Shown here: piece by piece, positions 44,290 through 54,800 of the stretch
How positions within the stretch are numbered: the stretch's first letter is position 1
Layout: the number at the start of each line of letters is the position of its first letter
Assembly: GCF_018398315.1 (NCBI RefSeq)
Contig: NZ_JAHBRW010000001.1
Coordinates: forward strand, 1,360,001 to 1,424,000
Length of the DNA: 64,000 nucleotides
Origin: Chelatococcus sp. YT9
Lineage (GTDB): Bacteria > Pseudomonadota > Alphaproteobacteria > Rhizobiales > Beijerinckiaceae
Direction: 5' to 3'
Program-made: the position numbers and the translations under genes
The notes under the pieces: model-generated
What the model saw: the letters and a program-made list of their open reading frames with translations, nothing else
Database searches by the model: none
What the model was told of the DNA's origin: nothing

Positions 44290-46209
44290 CTACTTGGCCC
44301 AGAACCACGTCTGCGGCAGGGTTGGCGCGGGCGTGGGATAGTACCAGGAGCTTGGCATCGTGGCGGGGACGTTCTTGAGGTTCGTCTTGGCGATGCCATA
44401 GGTCGGCAGGGCTTTCGTCACCGAGAACACCTCGAACTCGTCCGCGGCGATGTCGGCGATCTTGAGCATCAGCGCCCGCCGCTTTTCCGGATCGGTCGTC
44501 GCGCGCGCCTCGTCATAGAGCTTCATGCGCTCCTTCACCGAAGCCGGCGGTTCCTCGCCCTGCTTGCCACCCGTCTTGTACCACTGCACCCACGGGATGC
44601 CCCAGCGCGAGTCGTGGTGCACAGGCACGATCTGCTGCGGGATCTCCCCAGGCACCCAGCTCGCCTGGCCGCCCCAGACCGCGGCGTCATGGTCGTTGCT
44701 GTTTGACGTCCGCTCATAGAAGAACGTGCGCTCCAGCGAATTCACATCCATGTCGATACCGATCTTGGCCCATTGCCGCTCGATCAACTGCAGCATGTCC
44801 ACCTGTTCTGGCTGCAGCGTGGGAATAACGTCGATCTTGAACTTGACCGGCTTGCCGCTGGGGAGAAGGCGGGTGCCATCCGGGCCGCGCTTGGTGAGGC
44901 CGAGGCCGTCCAGCAACGCGTTCGCCTTGGCTTCGTCATACTCCAGATACTGCGTCGCGATGCGCTTGTGGAAATTCGGGTGATTTTCAAAGGGGCCGTT
45001 CTGCCAGGGCTCACCATCGCCGAGCAGTGCCGTGTCGATGATTTCCTTGCGATTCATGCCGTGCGACAGAGCGATGCGGAAATCCTTCTTGTTGAAGAGC
45101 TCCCTCAGCTCCTTGTCCTTCGACATCAGGTTGAGATTGATCACCATATTGGTGCCGCCGACGGCCGAGGCCTCGAACATCTCGTAGCCGCCCTTGGCGC
45201 GGTTTTCCGCGAGCACGGCGCGATTGGCTGGCGCGTCGAGATGGCGAAGGCCGAAATCGATGCGGCCGCCGATGGCTGCGAGGATCAGACTTTCCACATC
45301 CTGAGCGATGGGCGCATTCAGCTCATCGATGTAGGGCAGCTGGTTGCCGTCCGTATCGACCTGCCAGAAATAGGGATTACGGACCATGATCACGCGGGTC
45401 GCCCCGCCGGTGTAGGGATCTTTCACCACCCACGGATCGAGGGTCGGACGATCGACATTGCCCCAGCGCGCCGGGATTTCGATGTCGCCGCATTTCTGGA
45501 GGAACAGGTTCTTCCAGTCGGAGGCGTTGTTCGCCTTGACCGTATCCGCGATATTGGCGTTGTACTTCGGGTGGAACTGCGAACAATAATGCTTCGCATA
45601 GAGGACCGGATGCTGTCCAAGCGGGCTGGCGAGCTCCGCGAGGAAGTCACCATACGGTTCCGTAAAGGTGAACTTGACGGTGGCGTCGTCGATCTTCTCG
45701 ACCTTCATCGGTACGCCACCCGTCATATAGCGGGGTTGCGGAGCCGCAAACTCTGCGTTGAGGATGAGATCGTTGACATTGAACAGAATGTCGTCGGCGG
45801 TGAACGGTTTGCCGTCAGACCATTTCATCCCTTTGCGCAGAGTGAAGGTGAAAACCTTGCCGTCCGGGCTGACGTCGATCTTCTCGGCGACGTTCGGCAC
45901 GATCTTCGTATACTCGGGGTCCCAACGCACCAGGCCCTGGTTTCCAACCATACGCAGGATGTGGTTGTGGTCCGAGGAGCCGCGCAGGCCGAAGCGCAGC
46001 TGCCCGCCATAGGTTCCGATGGCATTCAGCGGCTTCACCACCTCTGGATGCTCAGGCAGGCGTTTGTCGACCGATGGCAGTTGGCCGGCCTTGACCGCCG
46101 CGGCCAGCGCCGGCGCCTCCTTGTAGTCAGCAGCAAGGACAGGCAGCGCGACCGCCAAGAACGCCCCCGCCGCGCAAGAACGTAATAATGCTCTCGCCGT
46201 AAAGATCAT
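44290..46209 (-). CDS. ABC transporter substrate-binding protein (peptide/oligosaccharide class)
   Basis: A 639-residue family-5 extracellular solute-binding protein. A Sec signal peptide (MIFTARALLRSCAAGAFLAVALPVLA) precedes the mature DYKEAP. The family-5 pattern is evident in IVPNVAEKIDVSPDGKVFTFTLRKGMKWSDGKPFTADDILF and KKDFRIALSHGMNRKEIIDTALLGDGEP. At over 600 residues it belongs to the long subgroup often used for oligosaccharides or plant-derived compounds rather than dipeptides. It is the first gene of the importer operon. Neighbouring sugar-acid enzymes suggest uronate-containing oligosaccharides as ligand, which is inference. Confidence 0.92.
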   Translation of the reverse strand: MIFTARALLRSCAAGAFLAVALPVLAADYKEAPALAAAVKAGQLPSVDKRLPEHPEVVKPLNAIGTYGGQLRFGLRGSSDHNHILRMVGNQGLVRWDPEYTKIVPNVAEKIDVSPDGKVFTFTLRKGMKWSDGKPFTADDILFNVNDLILNAEFAAPQPRYMTGGVPMKVEKIDDATVKFTFTEPYGDFLAELASPLGQHPVLYAKHYCSQFHPKYNANIADTVKANNASDWKNLFLQKCGDIEIPARWGNVDRPTLDPWVVKDPYTGGATRVIMVRNPYFWQVDTDGNQLPYIDELNAPIAQDVESLILAAIGGRIDFGLRHLDAPANRAVLAENRAKGGYEMFEASAVGGTNMVINLNLMSKDKELRELFNKKDFRIALSHGMNRKEIIDTALLGDGEPWQNGPFENHPNFHKRIATQYLEYDEAKANALLDGLGLTKRGPDGTRLLPSGKPVKFKIDVIPTLQPEQVDMLQLIERQWAKIGIDMDVNSLERTFFYERTSNSNDHDAAVWGGQASWVPGEIPQQIVPVHHDSRWGIPWVQWYKTGGKQGEEPPASVKERMKLYDEARATTDPEKRRALMLKIADIAADEFEVFSVTKALPTYGIAKTNLKNVPATMPSSWYYPTPAPTLPQTWFWAK

Positions 46210-46760
46210 CTCGTTTCACTCCCCAGTGAATTATTCTTATTTGCGACAACGATGATTTATACGTTTTACTAGAAAAATATGGGCTTTTTACATCATCAAA
46301 ATCCAAGATCCTTGCACATATACAAGCTTGGATCGAAGAGCTTGCCCAAATACCACCCGATCAGTTTCGGCGCGCTCTCGATTGGGTCCCGGGCGACCGT
46401 TCTCTGCGGTCGTCTCTCTCTCGCCGGCCCGATCATCGCCGCCCGTAGAAACAAGGTTGCCGGCTCAGGATGGGCTCGTTCCGCTAGGTCTTTCGGCCGA
46501 TCAAACCGTGTCTCAAGTCCTCCGTTCAACGCACCGGACAGGAGCCTATCTCGTATGTCATCTTACATCGATACAACTGGAACGCCAGCGCGACGTGCCC
46601 ATGTTCGACGAAAGCCTTAGAAAGGCGACGCGTGCGCCGCGCCCGTGCCCCCTTTCCGGGTTAAGGCACGCCGCGACTTTCCCGCACTGCGACGTGCTTT
46701 AACATATTGGTTATACGCGGTCCTTCTCGAACCGGTCCCGCTGCCGCGAGAAGACATGCT
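46210..46760. other. Intergenic region upstream of the importer operon
   Basis: About 550 bases between the binding-protein gene and the end of the IlvD-family gene. The part nearest the binding protein (46210-46330) is AT-rich and should hold the operon promoter, but I find no pair of boxes good enough to call. On the minus strand, 46529-46296 carries an open frame with a short stretch (VARDPIESAPKLIGWYL) faintly like the N-terminus of DNA-3-methyladenine glycosylase; if real it is only a remnant. Confidence 0.35.
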
Positions 46761-48539
46761 TTAGTGGATCTCCGGCTCGGCAGTCGGCGCTCCAGCGTGC
46801 AGGAAATCGAAGTCACAGCCTTTGTCAGCGGAAGTTATATGCTTGGCGAACATCGCGCCATAGCCCCTTTCGTAGTGGGGTTTGGGCTGCACCCATGCCG
46901 CCTTGCGGCGGGCGAGTTCCGCGTCGTCCACATGTAGCTCCAGCCGGCGGGCGGGAATGTCGAGTGTGATGAGATCGTCGTCCTTCACGAGCGCCAGTGG
47001 ACCTCCGAGGTAGGATTCCGGCGAGACATGGAGCACGCACGCGCCGTAGCTCGTGCCGCTCATCCGCGCGTCGGATATCCGCACCATGTCGCGGACGCCT
47101 TTTGCGAGGATCTTCTGCGGGATCGGCAGCTGGCCCCATTCGGGCATACCAGGCGCGCCGAGGGGCCCGGCGTTCTGCAGCACGATCACGCAGGTCTCGT
47201 CGATATCAAGCGCCGGATCATCGATGCGTGCGGCCATATCATCATAGTTGCGGAACACACGGGCCCTGCCGGTGTGCACGTGCAAATGCGGCTCGGCTGC
47301 CGGCGGCTTGATCACCGCGCCGTTGGGAGCGAGGTTGCCCCTAAGCACGGCCAGCCCGCTCGACACCGTGAGGGGATTGTCGCGCGGGCGGATCACCTCG
47401 TCGTTGTAGACCTCGGCGGCGCGCAGATTCTCGCCAAGCGTGCGGCCGTTTGCCGTGAGCGTGGTCAGGTCGAGGTGGTCGGTGATGCGGCTGAGCAATC
47501 CCCGGAGGCCACCAGCGTAATAGAAATCCTCCATCAGGAAGCGGCCGGAGGGACGGACGTCCGCCAGCACCGGCGTGCGCTTGGCGATCTCGTCGAAGCG
47601 CTCGAGCGGCAAGTCGATCCCGACGCGGCCGGCCATCGCCACGAGGTGGATAATGGCATTTGTCGAGCCCGACAGCGCGATGTCAGCGGTGATGCCGTTG
47701 TCGAAGGCCGCCGGTGTGAGAATATCGCTCGGCTTCAGGTCCTCCAGGATCATATCGACGATCCGGCGTCCGCTCTCCGAAGCCATGCGGGCATGGCCCG
47801 AATCCGGCGCGGGAATGGACGATGCGCCCGGCAGCGTCATCCCCATCGTCTCGACAATGGCGGTCATGGTCGAGGCAGTGCCCATGGTCATGCAATGGCC
47901 AGGCGAGCGGGCGATGCCTTCCTCGATCTCCTGCCAGGCCTGCTCGGTCAGGTTGCCGGCGCGCTTCTCCGCCCAGTATTTCCAGGTATCGCTGCCGGAG
48001 CCCAGCACCTTGCCGGCCCAGTTGCCGCGCAACATCGGCCCGGCGGGCACGAAGATGGCCGGCAGGTTCATGCTGATCGCGCCCATGATGAGCGCCGGGG
48101 TAGTCTTGTCGCAGCCGCCGAGCAGCACGACGCCATCCATGGGATGGCTGCGCAGGAGCTCCTCGGTCTCCATGGCGAGGAAGTTGCGGTAGAGCATCGT
48201 CGTCGGCTTGACGAAGGGCTCGCTCAACGACATCGCTGGCAGTTCAACGGGGAAGCCGCCAGCCTGCCAGATACCCCGTTTCACCTCTTCCACGCGCTGC
48301 TTGAAATGACTGTGGCAGGGATTGATGTCGCTCCAGGTATTGACGATGGCGACCACCGGCTTGCCCATGAAGTCAGCACGCGTATAGCCCATCTGGAAGG
48401 TGCGGGAGCGATGGCCGAAAGCCCTGAGGCCTGGATCACCGTACCAGCGCTGGCTCCTTAGCTCGGAAATGGCACGCCGCGGCCGGATCTTCGCTTTCCC
48501 CGGGGTGGTCGGAACGTCGTCGTCGGTCGTCTTGCTCAC
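46761..48539 (-). CDS. IlvD/Edd-family sugar-acid dehydratase (arabonate/xylonate dehydratase type)
   Basis: A 592-residue Fe-S dehydratase. Cluster or metal-binding cysteines are seen in SDINPCHSHF, LLGGCDKTTPALIMG and GHCMTMGTASTM, with the C-terminal ISDARMSGTSYGACVLHVSPES block. The N-terminus AISELRSQRWYG and length match the sugar-acid subgroup (L-arabonate, D-xylonate, galactonate dehydratases) better than IlvD of valine synthesis. It would convert an aldonate to a 2-keto-3-deoxy acid. It is transcribed in the same direction as the importer operon downstream but 550 bases away. Confidence 0.88.
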   Translation of the reverse strand: MSKTTDDDVPTTPGKAKIRPRRAISELRSQRWYGDPGLRAFGHRSRTFQMGYTRADFMGKPVVAIVNTWSDINPCHSHFKQRVEEVKRGIWQAGGFPVELPAMSLSEPFVKPTTMLYRNFLAMETEELLRSHPMDGVVLLGGCDKTTPALIMGAISMNLPAIFVPAGPMLRGNWAGKVLGSGSDTWKYWAEKRAGNLTEQAWQEIEEGIARSPGHCMTMGTASTMTAIVETMGMTLPGASSIPAPDSGHARMASESGRRIVDMILEDLKPSDILTPAAFDNGITADIALSGSTNAIIHLVAMAGRVGIDLPLERFDEIAKRTPVLADVRPSGRFLMEDFYYAGGLRGLLSRITDHLDLTTLTANGRTLGENLRAAEVYNDEVIRPRDNPLTVSSGLAVLRGNLAPNGAVIKPPAAEPHLHVHTGRARVFRNYDDMAARIDDPALDIDETCVIVLQNAGPLGAPGMPEWGQLPIPQKILAKGVRDMVRISDARMSGTSYGACVLHVSPESYLGGPLALVKDDDLITLDIPARRLELHVDDAELARRKAAWVQPKPHYERGYGAMFAKHITSADKGCDFDFLHAGAPTAEPEIH

Positions 48540-48858
48540 GCGCTTCTCCCTCGCGCAGCGCCATCGCCGCAGAGGCGCGCCGCGCTTGTTGTAACGAGCA
48601 GGTTATAAAGGTGCCGACCCACTCGCAAGGATCGAGATTGGAGACGATACAATGAGCCGCAGACCCGATCTGCATGCGCTTGCTTCGCTGGCAATGAAAA
48701 CTGGTGGTTGACTGTCCTGAGGACCGGTCTTCGCGGATCAACAACGATAGGATCAGAAATTCACCATGTGAGGCTATAGGCTATTGACAGAACAACCATG
48801 AAAGACGAAGGCTTCGCCGTAAGCAAAATCATCTGAATACGGACAGGGATTCGCTTCA
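48540..48858. other. Divergent spacer between the IlvD-family and DUF2092 genes
   Basis: About 320 bases between two divergently transcribed genes. No gene seen. A TTGACT at 48713 followed by a CCTGAGGACCGG hairpin-like stretch is the only notable element; I do not assign a promoter. Confidence 0.35.
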
Positions 48859-49689
48859 ATGGCGTTTGAGCTGAATCGGCCGGGCCGCGTGCGTTTGGGA
48901 GCGGTGCTCGCCATAGGCGTATCACTCTTCCTTCCGCCGCTAACAATCACCGCATATGCACAGAACGCGCAGGGGACACCCCCGGCATCTCCCGGGGCCA
49001 CGCCCGCGCCTGCGGACGGCAGCAAGCCGATCCTCGACCAGGCGGTGCTCGACCTATTGAAGAAGGCGACGGGGCGCATCGCCGAAGCGAAGTCCTTTTC
49101 TGTCGAGACATTCGGCTCGCGCGAGGTTCCTTCCAGCCAGGGCCAGATGCTGACCTTCTTCGACACCGCCGAAGTGGATGTGAAGCGGCCCAACAAGCTG
49201 AAGGCCGAGATCAAGGGCGGCAACGGCGAGGTCGACGTTTACTACGACGGCAAGTCGGTCACCATCTCCGACGATAAGGCGAAGCTCTATGCTGTCGCGG
49301 ATGCGCCGGACACGCTCGATGCCTTCCTGACGGATGTCGCGCAGAAGCGGGGCATCCATTTTCCCATGGCGGATTTCCTCGGAAGCGACCCCTACAGCCA
49401 GCTCGCCAGCGGGCTGACGAACGCCTATGACGTTGGCCAGACCACCGTCGACGGTCGGGCAGTCCGACAGCTCGCCTTCGCGAAGCCCGGCGTCGAATAC
49501 CAACTCTGGCTCGATGCAAGGACCGACCTTCCGCGCCTCATGACGGTGACTTACCTCGACGTGCCGAAGGCACCACGGTTCACCGTGTCCTTCAAGGACT
49601 GGGAGTTCCGCAACCTCCCTGATTCGGCATTCCGCTTCTCCCCCGGCAAATCAGACGCGAAGATCGACTTTCTGCCAGCTTCGCAATGA
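48859..49689 (+). CDS. DUF2092 exported protein
   Basis: A 276-residue DUF2092-family protein with a signal peptide (about residues 12-34, ending ...ITAYAQ), a Pro/Ala linker, and a LolA-like beta-rich domain: VETFGSREVPSSQGQMLTFFDTAEVDVKRPNKLKAEIKG, VYYDGKSVTISDDKAKLYA and VEYQLWLDARTDLPRLMTVTYLD. LolA-like folds bind lipid chains, so a periplasmic lipid-related role is plausible but unproven. It overlaps or abuts the next small gene, and both are probably co-expressed. Confidence 0.88.
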   Translation: MAFELNRPGRVRLGAVLAIGVSLFLPPLTITAYAQNAQGTPPASPGATPAPADGSKPILDQAVLDLLKKATGRIAEAKSFSVETFGSREVPSSQGQMLTFFDTAEVDVKRPNKLKAEIKGGNGEVDVYYDGKSVTISDDKAKLYAVADAPDTLDAFLTDVAQKRGIHFPMADFLGSDPYSQLASGLTNAYDVGQTTVDGRAVRQLAFAKPGVEYQLWLDARTDLPRLMTVTYLDVPKAPRFTVSFKDWEFRNLPDSAFRFSPGKSDAKIDFLPASQ

Positions 49690-49733
49690 TCGACCAGCCA
49701 CGACTTTCTATTTCCAACGAAGAGATATGTCCG

Positions 49734-50282
49734 ATGCGGTGTGAAATGACTGGTCAGGACACGACGGCGATCAGCGGCGCATCCCGGCGGCGCCGGATGC
49801 ACCGTCACATTGCGCTGGCGATCGCCGCGGCCGGTGCCGCTCTTGCGGTCGTCTCGGCGACGTCGCCAGCATCAGCATGGGTTGCCTATCACGGCGGCGG
49901 CGTCTGGCGCGGACCCGCTGGAGGCTTTCACGCCTGGCACGGGGGAGCCGCCTGGGGCGGTCCGGTTGTTCGGCCCGGCTGGGGCTACGGCTGGGGCTAT
50001 GGCGGCCCATCCCCGGGGGCCGCGGCCGCGGTTGGCGCGGCGGCGGGGCTTGCCGCGGGGGCGGCGCTCGGAGCCGCGGCTGCAGCGCCACCGCCTGTCT
50101 ATTACGCGCCACCGCCTGTCACAACGAGTGCGCCGATCGGCGCCATGTTTGCCAGCCTGCCAGGTGGCTGCACATCGGCGACGGTAAGCGGCGTGCGCTA
50201 CTATCGTTGCGGCTCGACGTTCTACAGGCCCTACTACTCCAACGGCCGTGCCGTTTATCAGGTTGTCGCCAACCCGTTCTAA
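49734..50282 (+). CDS. Gly/Ala-rich exported hypothetical protein
   Basis: A ~182-residue protein with a basic start, a hydrophobic signal (IALAIAAAGAALAVVSATSPASAW), a Gly/Trp-rich region (GGGVWRGPAGGFHAWHGGAAWGG, GWGYGWGYGG), a long Ala/Gly helix-like stretch, and a C-terminal module with two cysteines: PGGCTSATVSGVRYYRCGSTFYRPYYSNG. The C-terminal motif (GCxx...YYRCGxxxYxPYY) recurs in small rhizobial envelope proteins of unknown function next to DUF2092 genes. Start uncertain: ATG 49686, 49734 and 49797 are in frame. Confidence 0.75.
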   Translation: MRCEMTGQDTTAISGASRRRRMHRHIALAIAAAGAALAVVSATSPASAWVAYHGGGVWRGPAGGFHAWHGGAAWGGPVVRPGWGYGWGYGGPSPGAAAAVGAAAGLAAGAALGAAAAAPPPVYYAPPPVTTSAPIGAMFASLPGGCTSATVSGVRYYRCGSTFYRPYYSNGRAVYQVVANPF

Positions 50283-50506
50283 AGCGTTTCCGAAAGCGGG
50301 AACGCTGCTTCGCTTCGCGAGAAATGCTTGGCCGGCTGCGCGGCGGTCCCGAGCTGTGGCGAAATAATAGGCCGGGACCAAGTATCTCGGCCTCCTGGAC
50401 TTCTTGACCTCCGTGACCGCAGGAAGTGCGGGCTCGGAGTTGTTTGGTTTGAGCATTCCGCCCGCGCGGCGGGAATCTGCAGTCGCGGGCAGTGTTGGGG
50501 GTTCGC

Positions 50507-51784
50507 ATGGCGTTTGAGAGGCTTGTCACACACACCGGCCGACATGCCGAGGTTTCGGGTCTTTGCGGTATCGCGAGCGCTCAGCCTCGTCGCATGGCTG
50601 GTCCGGGCGTCGGCGCTGTCGCGCTGATGCTTCTGGCGCTGGCGGCCTGCAACGATAAGAATACCTACGTGCCGCCGCCTCCGCCGCAGGTCTATGTCGC
50701 AACACCCGTCCAGCAGCCGGTGCAGCGCTATCTCTCCTTCACCGGCAATACGGCAGCCGTGAACTCGGTTGATCTCGAGGCGCGGGTGCAGGGCTTCCTT
50801 GAGAGCATCAACTACAAGGACGGCGCGCTGGTCAAAAAGGATACGCTGCTGTTCACCATCCAGCGTGACCAGTATCAGGCGCAGCTCGACCTGCAGAAAG
50901 CCGAGCTCGCCTCGGCACAGGCGACACAAGCCAATGCGCAGACCGAGTACAACCGGCAGGCGCAACTCGGCAGGCAGGACTTCGCATCCCAACGTGCGAT
51001 CGACGATGCCAAGACCAATCTCGACAAGGCCACCGCGCAGATCGCGGCCGATCAGGCCAATATTCAGCTCGCGACGATTACGCTGGGCTACACCCAGATA
51101 AGCGCCCCCTTCGATGGCATCGTGACACGCCATCTGGTAGATGTCGGCGCGCTTGTTGGGTATTCCGGCCCCACCAAGCTCGCGACGATCGTCCAGGTAG
51201 ATCCCATCTACACCTATTTCACCGTCAGCGAGCAGATCGTGCTCCAGATCAAGGCGGAACTCGCTCGCCTTGGGCGCAATCTTACCGAGATCCACAACGT
51301 TCCGATCGAGATTGGTCTCCAGGATCAGACGGACTTTCCGTATCGCGGCACGATCGATTACATCGCGCCGCAGGTTGATCCGAGCACCGGCACCCTCGAA
51401 GTCCGCGGCGTTTTTCCGAACAAGGACCTCGCCCTCATTCCCGGCCTCTTCGTGCGGGTACGTATTCCCGTCGGGCAACCCGAGAACGCGTTGCTGGTGG
51501 ATGATACCGCCATTGGCAGGAACCAGCTTGGCAGCTACGTGCTCGTCGTGGGAGCGGACGGCGTCGTTCAGCAGCGCCCGGTCACGGCGGGGCGGCTCGA
51601 AGGCCAGCTCCGGGTGATCGAGAAGGGAATTGAGGCCGGCGACAAGGTGGTCATCAACGGTCTCCAACGCGCCGTGCCGGGCAGCAAGGTCAATCCGCAG
51701 ACCGGCACCATGGCGGCGAATAGCCCGGCGCCGGCCAGCCCGGCACCGACGCCGACTCCCGCGCCTGCCCCCACAAAACCCTGA
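50507..51784 (+). CDS. RND efflux periplasmic adaptor (lipoprotein)
   Basis: A ~425-residue membrane-fusion protein of the AcrA/MexA class. A lipobox LALAAC (Cys48) follows a hydrophobic signal, so the protein is probably a lipoprotein. The lipoyl/coiled-coil core is clear: FTGNTAAVNSVDLEARVQGFLESINYKDGALVKKDTLLFTI, AQLDLQKAELASAQATQANAQTEYNRQAQL, and ISAPFDGIVTRHLVDVGALVGYSGPTKLATIV. It ends in a Pro/Ala-rich tail. ATG 50507 follows a GGGGG site; ATG 50594 would give a shorter, more typical signal. It lies 24 bases before the transporter gene. No outer-membrane channel or regulator gene is adjacent. Confidence 0.94.
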   Translation: MAFERLVTHTGRHAEVSGLCGIASAQPRRMAGPGVGAVALMLLALAACNDKNTYVPPPPPQVYVATPVQQPVQRYLSFTGNTAAVNSVDLEARVQGFLESINYKDGALVKKDTLLFTIQRDQYQAQLDLQKAELASAQATQANAQTEYNRQAQLGRQDFASQRAIDDAKTNLDKATAQIAADQANIQLATITLGYTQISAPFDGIVTRHLVDVGALVGYSGPTKLATIVQVDPIYTYFTVSEQIVLQIKAELARLGRNLTEIHNVPIEIGLQDQTDFPYRGTIDYIAPQVDPSTGTLEVRGVFPNKDLALIPGLFVRVRIPVGQPENALLVDDTAIGRNQLGSYVLVVGADGVVQQRPVTAGRLEGQLRVIEKGIEAGDKVVINGLQRAVPGSKVNPQTGTMAANSPAPASPAPTPTPAPAPTKP

Positions 51785-51808
51785 CGCTCCGGCCAGAAGG
51801 CGGTTCCC

Positions 51809-54800
51809 ATGATTTCCCGCTTCTTCATCGAGCGGCCGGTCCTCGCCAACGTTCTCGCGTTGGTCATGGTTTTGATTGGCGCGGTGGCGCTCTTCAATCT
51901 TCCGGTTGCGCAGTATCCCAACGTCACACCGCCGACCGTGCAGGTGACGACACGCTATCCGGGCGCCAGCGCCAAGACTGTCGTCGACACCGTTGCCCTG
52001 CCTATCGAGCAGCAGGTCAACGGCGTCGACAAGATGATCTACATGCAGTCGACCAGCGCCAGCGACGGCTCCTACACGCTGACGGTGACCTTCGCCATCG
52101 GCACGGATCCGGATTTCGCGCAGGTTCTGGTGCAGAACCGCGTCAGCATCGCCATGTCCTCCCTGCCCCAGGCGGTGCAGGTGCAGGGCGTGACGACGCA
52201 GAAGAAGTCCACGTCAATTCTGCAGTTCGTGACCCTGTCATCGCCCGACGCACGGTATGACAGCCTGTTCCTGGCGAACTACGGCGTCATCAATATCCAG
52301 AACGAGCTGGCCCGCCTGCCCGGCGTGGGCAACGTCAATGTGTTCGGCGCCGGCGAATACGCCATGCGTGTGTGGATGGACCCGCAGCAGATGCAGGCCC
52401 GGGGCTTGACGCCGCCGGACGTCATCAGCGCCATCCAGCAACAGAGCCAGGAGGTCACGGCAGGCGTGGTCGGCATGCCGCCGGCGCCCGCTGGCCAGAA
52501 TTTCCAATATACGATCAACATCAACGGCCGCCTCGACAACGCGCCGGACTTCGAGAACATCATTGTCAAAGTCGACAATGCCAACGGCGGGCAGATCACG
52601 CGCGTCCGGGACATCGGCCGCGTGGAACTCGGCGCGCAGACCTATAGCCAGTCGTTCACGTTGAATGGTAAGCCGGCAGCCGGCATCGGGATCTTCCAGC
52701 TTCCCGAAGCCAACGCCATCGCAGTGGCGGAGGAAGTCCGCGGCAAGATGGAGGAATTGTCGAAGAACTTCCCGCCAGGCCTCGTCTATGGCGTGCCCTT
52801 CGACACCACGATGTTCGTGAACGCCTCGATCACGGAAGTGTACAAGACCCTGTTCGAGGCCGGCATCCTGGTGCTCGTCGTCATCCTGCTGTTCCTGCAG
52901 GACTGGCGAGCCATGCTCGTGCCAGCGACCACCGTCCCCGTGACCATCATTGGTGCCTTTGCGGCAATGTCGGCGATGGGCTTCACGGTCAACCTGTCGA
53001 CGCTCTTCGCGATCGTCCTGGCGATCGGCATCGTCGTCGACGACGCCATCGTCATCGTCGAGGGGGTGTCACGCCACGTCGAGGCCGGCATGCCCGGCCA
53101 GGCGGCGGCGGAAAAGGCCATGGACGAATTGTTCGGCCCCATCATCGGCATCACCCTCGTCCTGATGTCCGTGTTCATTCCAGCGGCTTTCTTGCCGGGT
53201 CTGACAGGCCAACTCTTCCAGCAATTCGCGCTGGTGATCGCCGCGACCGCCCTGATCAGTGCCGTCAACGCCTTGACGCTGAAGCCGACCCAGTGCGCGC
53301 TGTGGCTCCGCAAGCCCGTGCCACCGGAGAAGCGCAACGCCTTCTATCGCGGCTTCAACGCCATCTATGATCGCTGCGAGCGGGGATATTCCCGACTCAT
53401 CGCGCATATGGTGCATCGCAGCGGGTTCATGGTGGCGATCGCCCTGGTGCTGATCGGCTTTGCCGGCTGGGCGCTGACGCGCGTGCCCACATCCTTCCTG
53501 CCGACGGAAGATCAGGGCTACGTCCTCATTGGCGCGCAGCTCCCCGACGGCGCCTCCCAGGAGCGCACTAACGCCGTCCTCGCCAAGGTGTCGCAGATCG
53601 CGCAGGAAACCCCCGGCGTCGAGAATGTCATCGGCATCAGCGGCATCTCGATTCTCGACAACAGCGCAACGCTCGCCAACGCCGGCGTCGCCTATGTCGT
53701 TCTGAAAGATTGGGACACTCGCGGCAAGGCCAAGGGCGAGGATCTTCTCAGCATCTACGAGCACCTCAACCGCGCGCTACAGGCGGTGCCGGAAGCGACG
53801 ACCTTCGTGCTCGTGCCGCCCCCCATCCAGGGTATCGGCAACGCCAGCGGCTTCACCATGCAGACCCAGGTGAAGGACGGCAGCTTCAACTATCAGCTGC
53901 TCGAGGCCGTGACACGCCAGATCGTCGAGGCCGGATCGAGCCAGTCCGGGTTGCAGCATCTCAACACCTCCTTCCGCGCGGGTGTGCCCCAGTTCGAGGT
54001 GAAGGTCGACCGTGTGAAGGCCGAGACGCTCGGCGTCACCGTTGGCCAGCTCTTCTCCACCATCTCCGGCTACGTCGGGTCGAGCTACGTCACCCAGTTC
54101 AACGCCTTCGGCATGACGTTCCAAGTCTATACGCAGGCCGAATCGCAGTACCGCGTCAGTCCGCAGGATCTCTTGAGCCTGAAGGTCCGCGCCGGCAACG
54201 GCACGATGGTGCCGATCGGCACGATGGTCACCGTCGAACCGATGACCGGGCCCGCCCTCATCAGTCTCTACAATCTTTATCCGAGCGCGACGATCGTCGG
54301 CACGCCGGCGCCCGGCTTCTCATCCGGGCAGGCACTGGACCTGATGGGCCAGATCGCCGCCAGCATTCTGCCGCCCGGAACCGGCTACGAATGGACCGCC
54401 ATGTCCTACCAGGAAATGGCTGTCGGCTCGCAGATCTATGTCGTCTTCGGGCTAGCCATTCTGCTCGTCTATTTTGTCCTCGCCGGGCAATATGAGAGCT
54501 GGATCCAGCCGCTGTCGGTGCTGCTGGCGGTACCGCTCGCGCTACTCGGGACGGTTGGCGCCCTCGTCGGGCTCGGCATCGCCAACAATCTCTACACGCA
54601 GATCGGCTTGATACTGCTCATCGCATTGGCGAGTAAGAACGCTATCCTGATCGTGGAATATGCGCGAGAGAAGCGCGCGGAGGGCATGGAGATCGCCGAG
54701 GCCGCGGTCGAGGCGGCACGCCTTCGCTTCCGCCCCATCATCATGACCTCCTTCGCCTTCATTCTCGGTGTCCTGCCCCTGGTGCTCGCCACGGGAGCCG

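Noticed and set aside
44773-46185. Plus-strand open frame opposite the ABC binding protein
   Set aside because: Antisense shadow; the minus strand shows a signal peptide and family-5 motifs.
47028-48461. Plus-strand open frame opposite the IlvD-family gene
   Set aside because: Antisense shadow of a gene with clear Fe-S dehydratase motifs.
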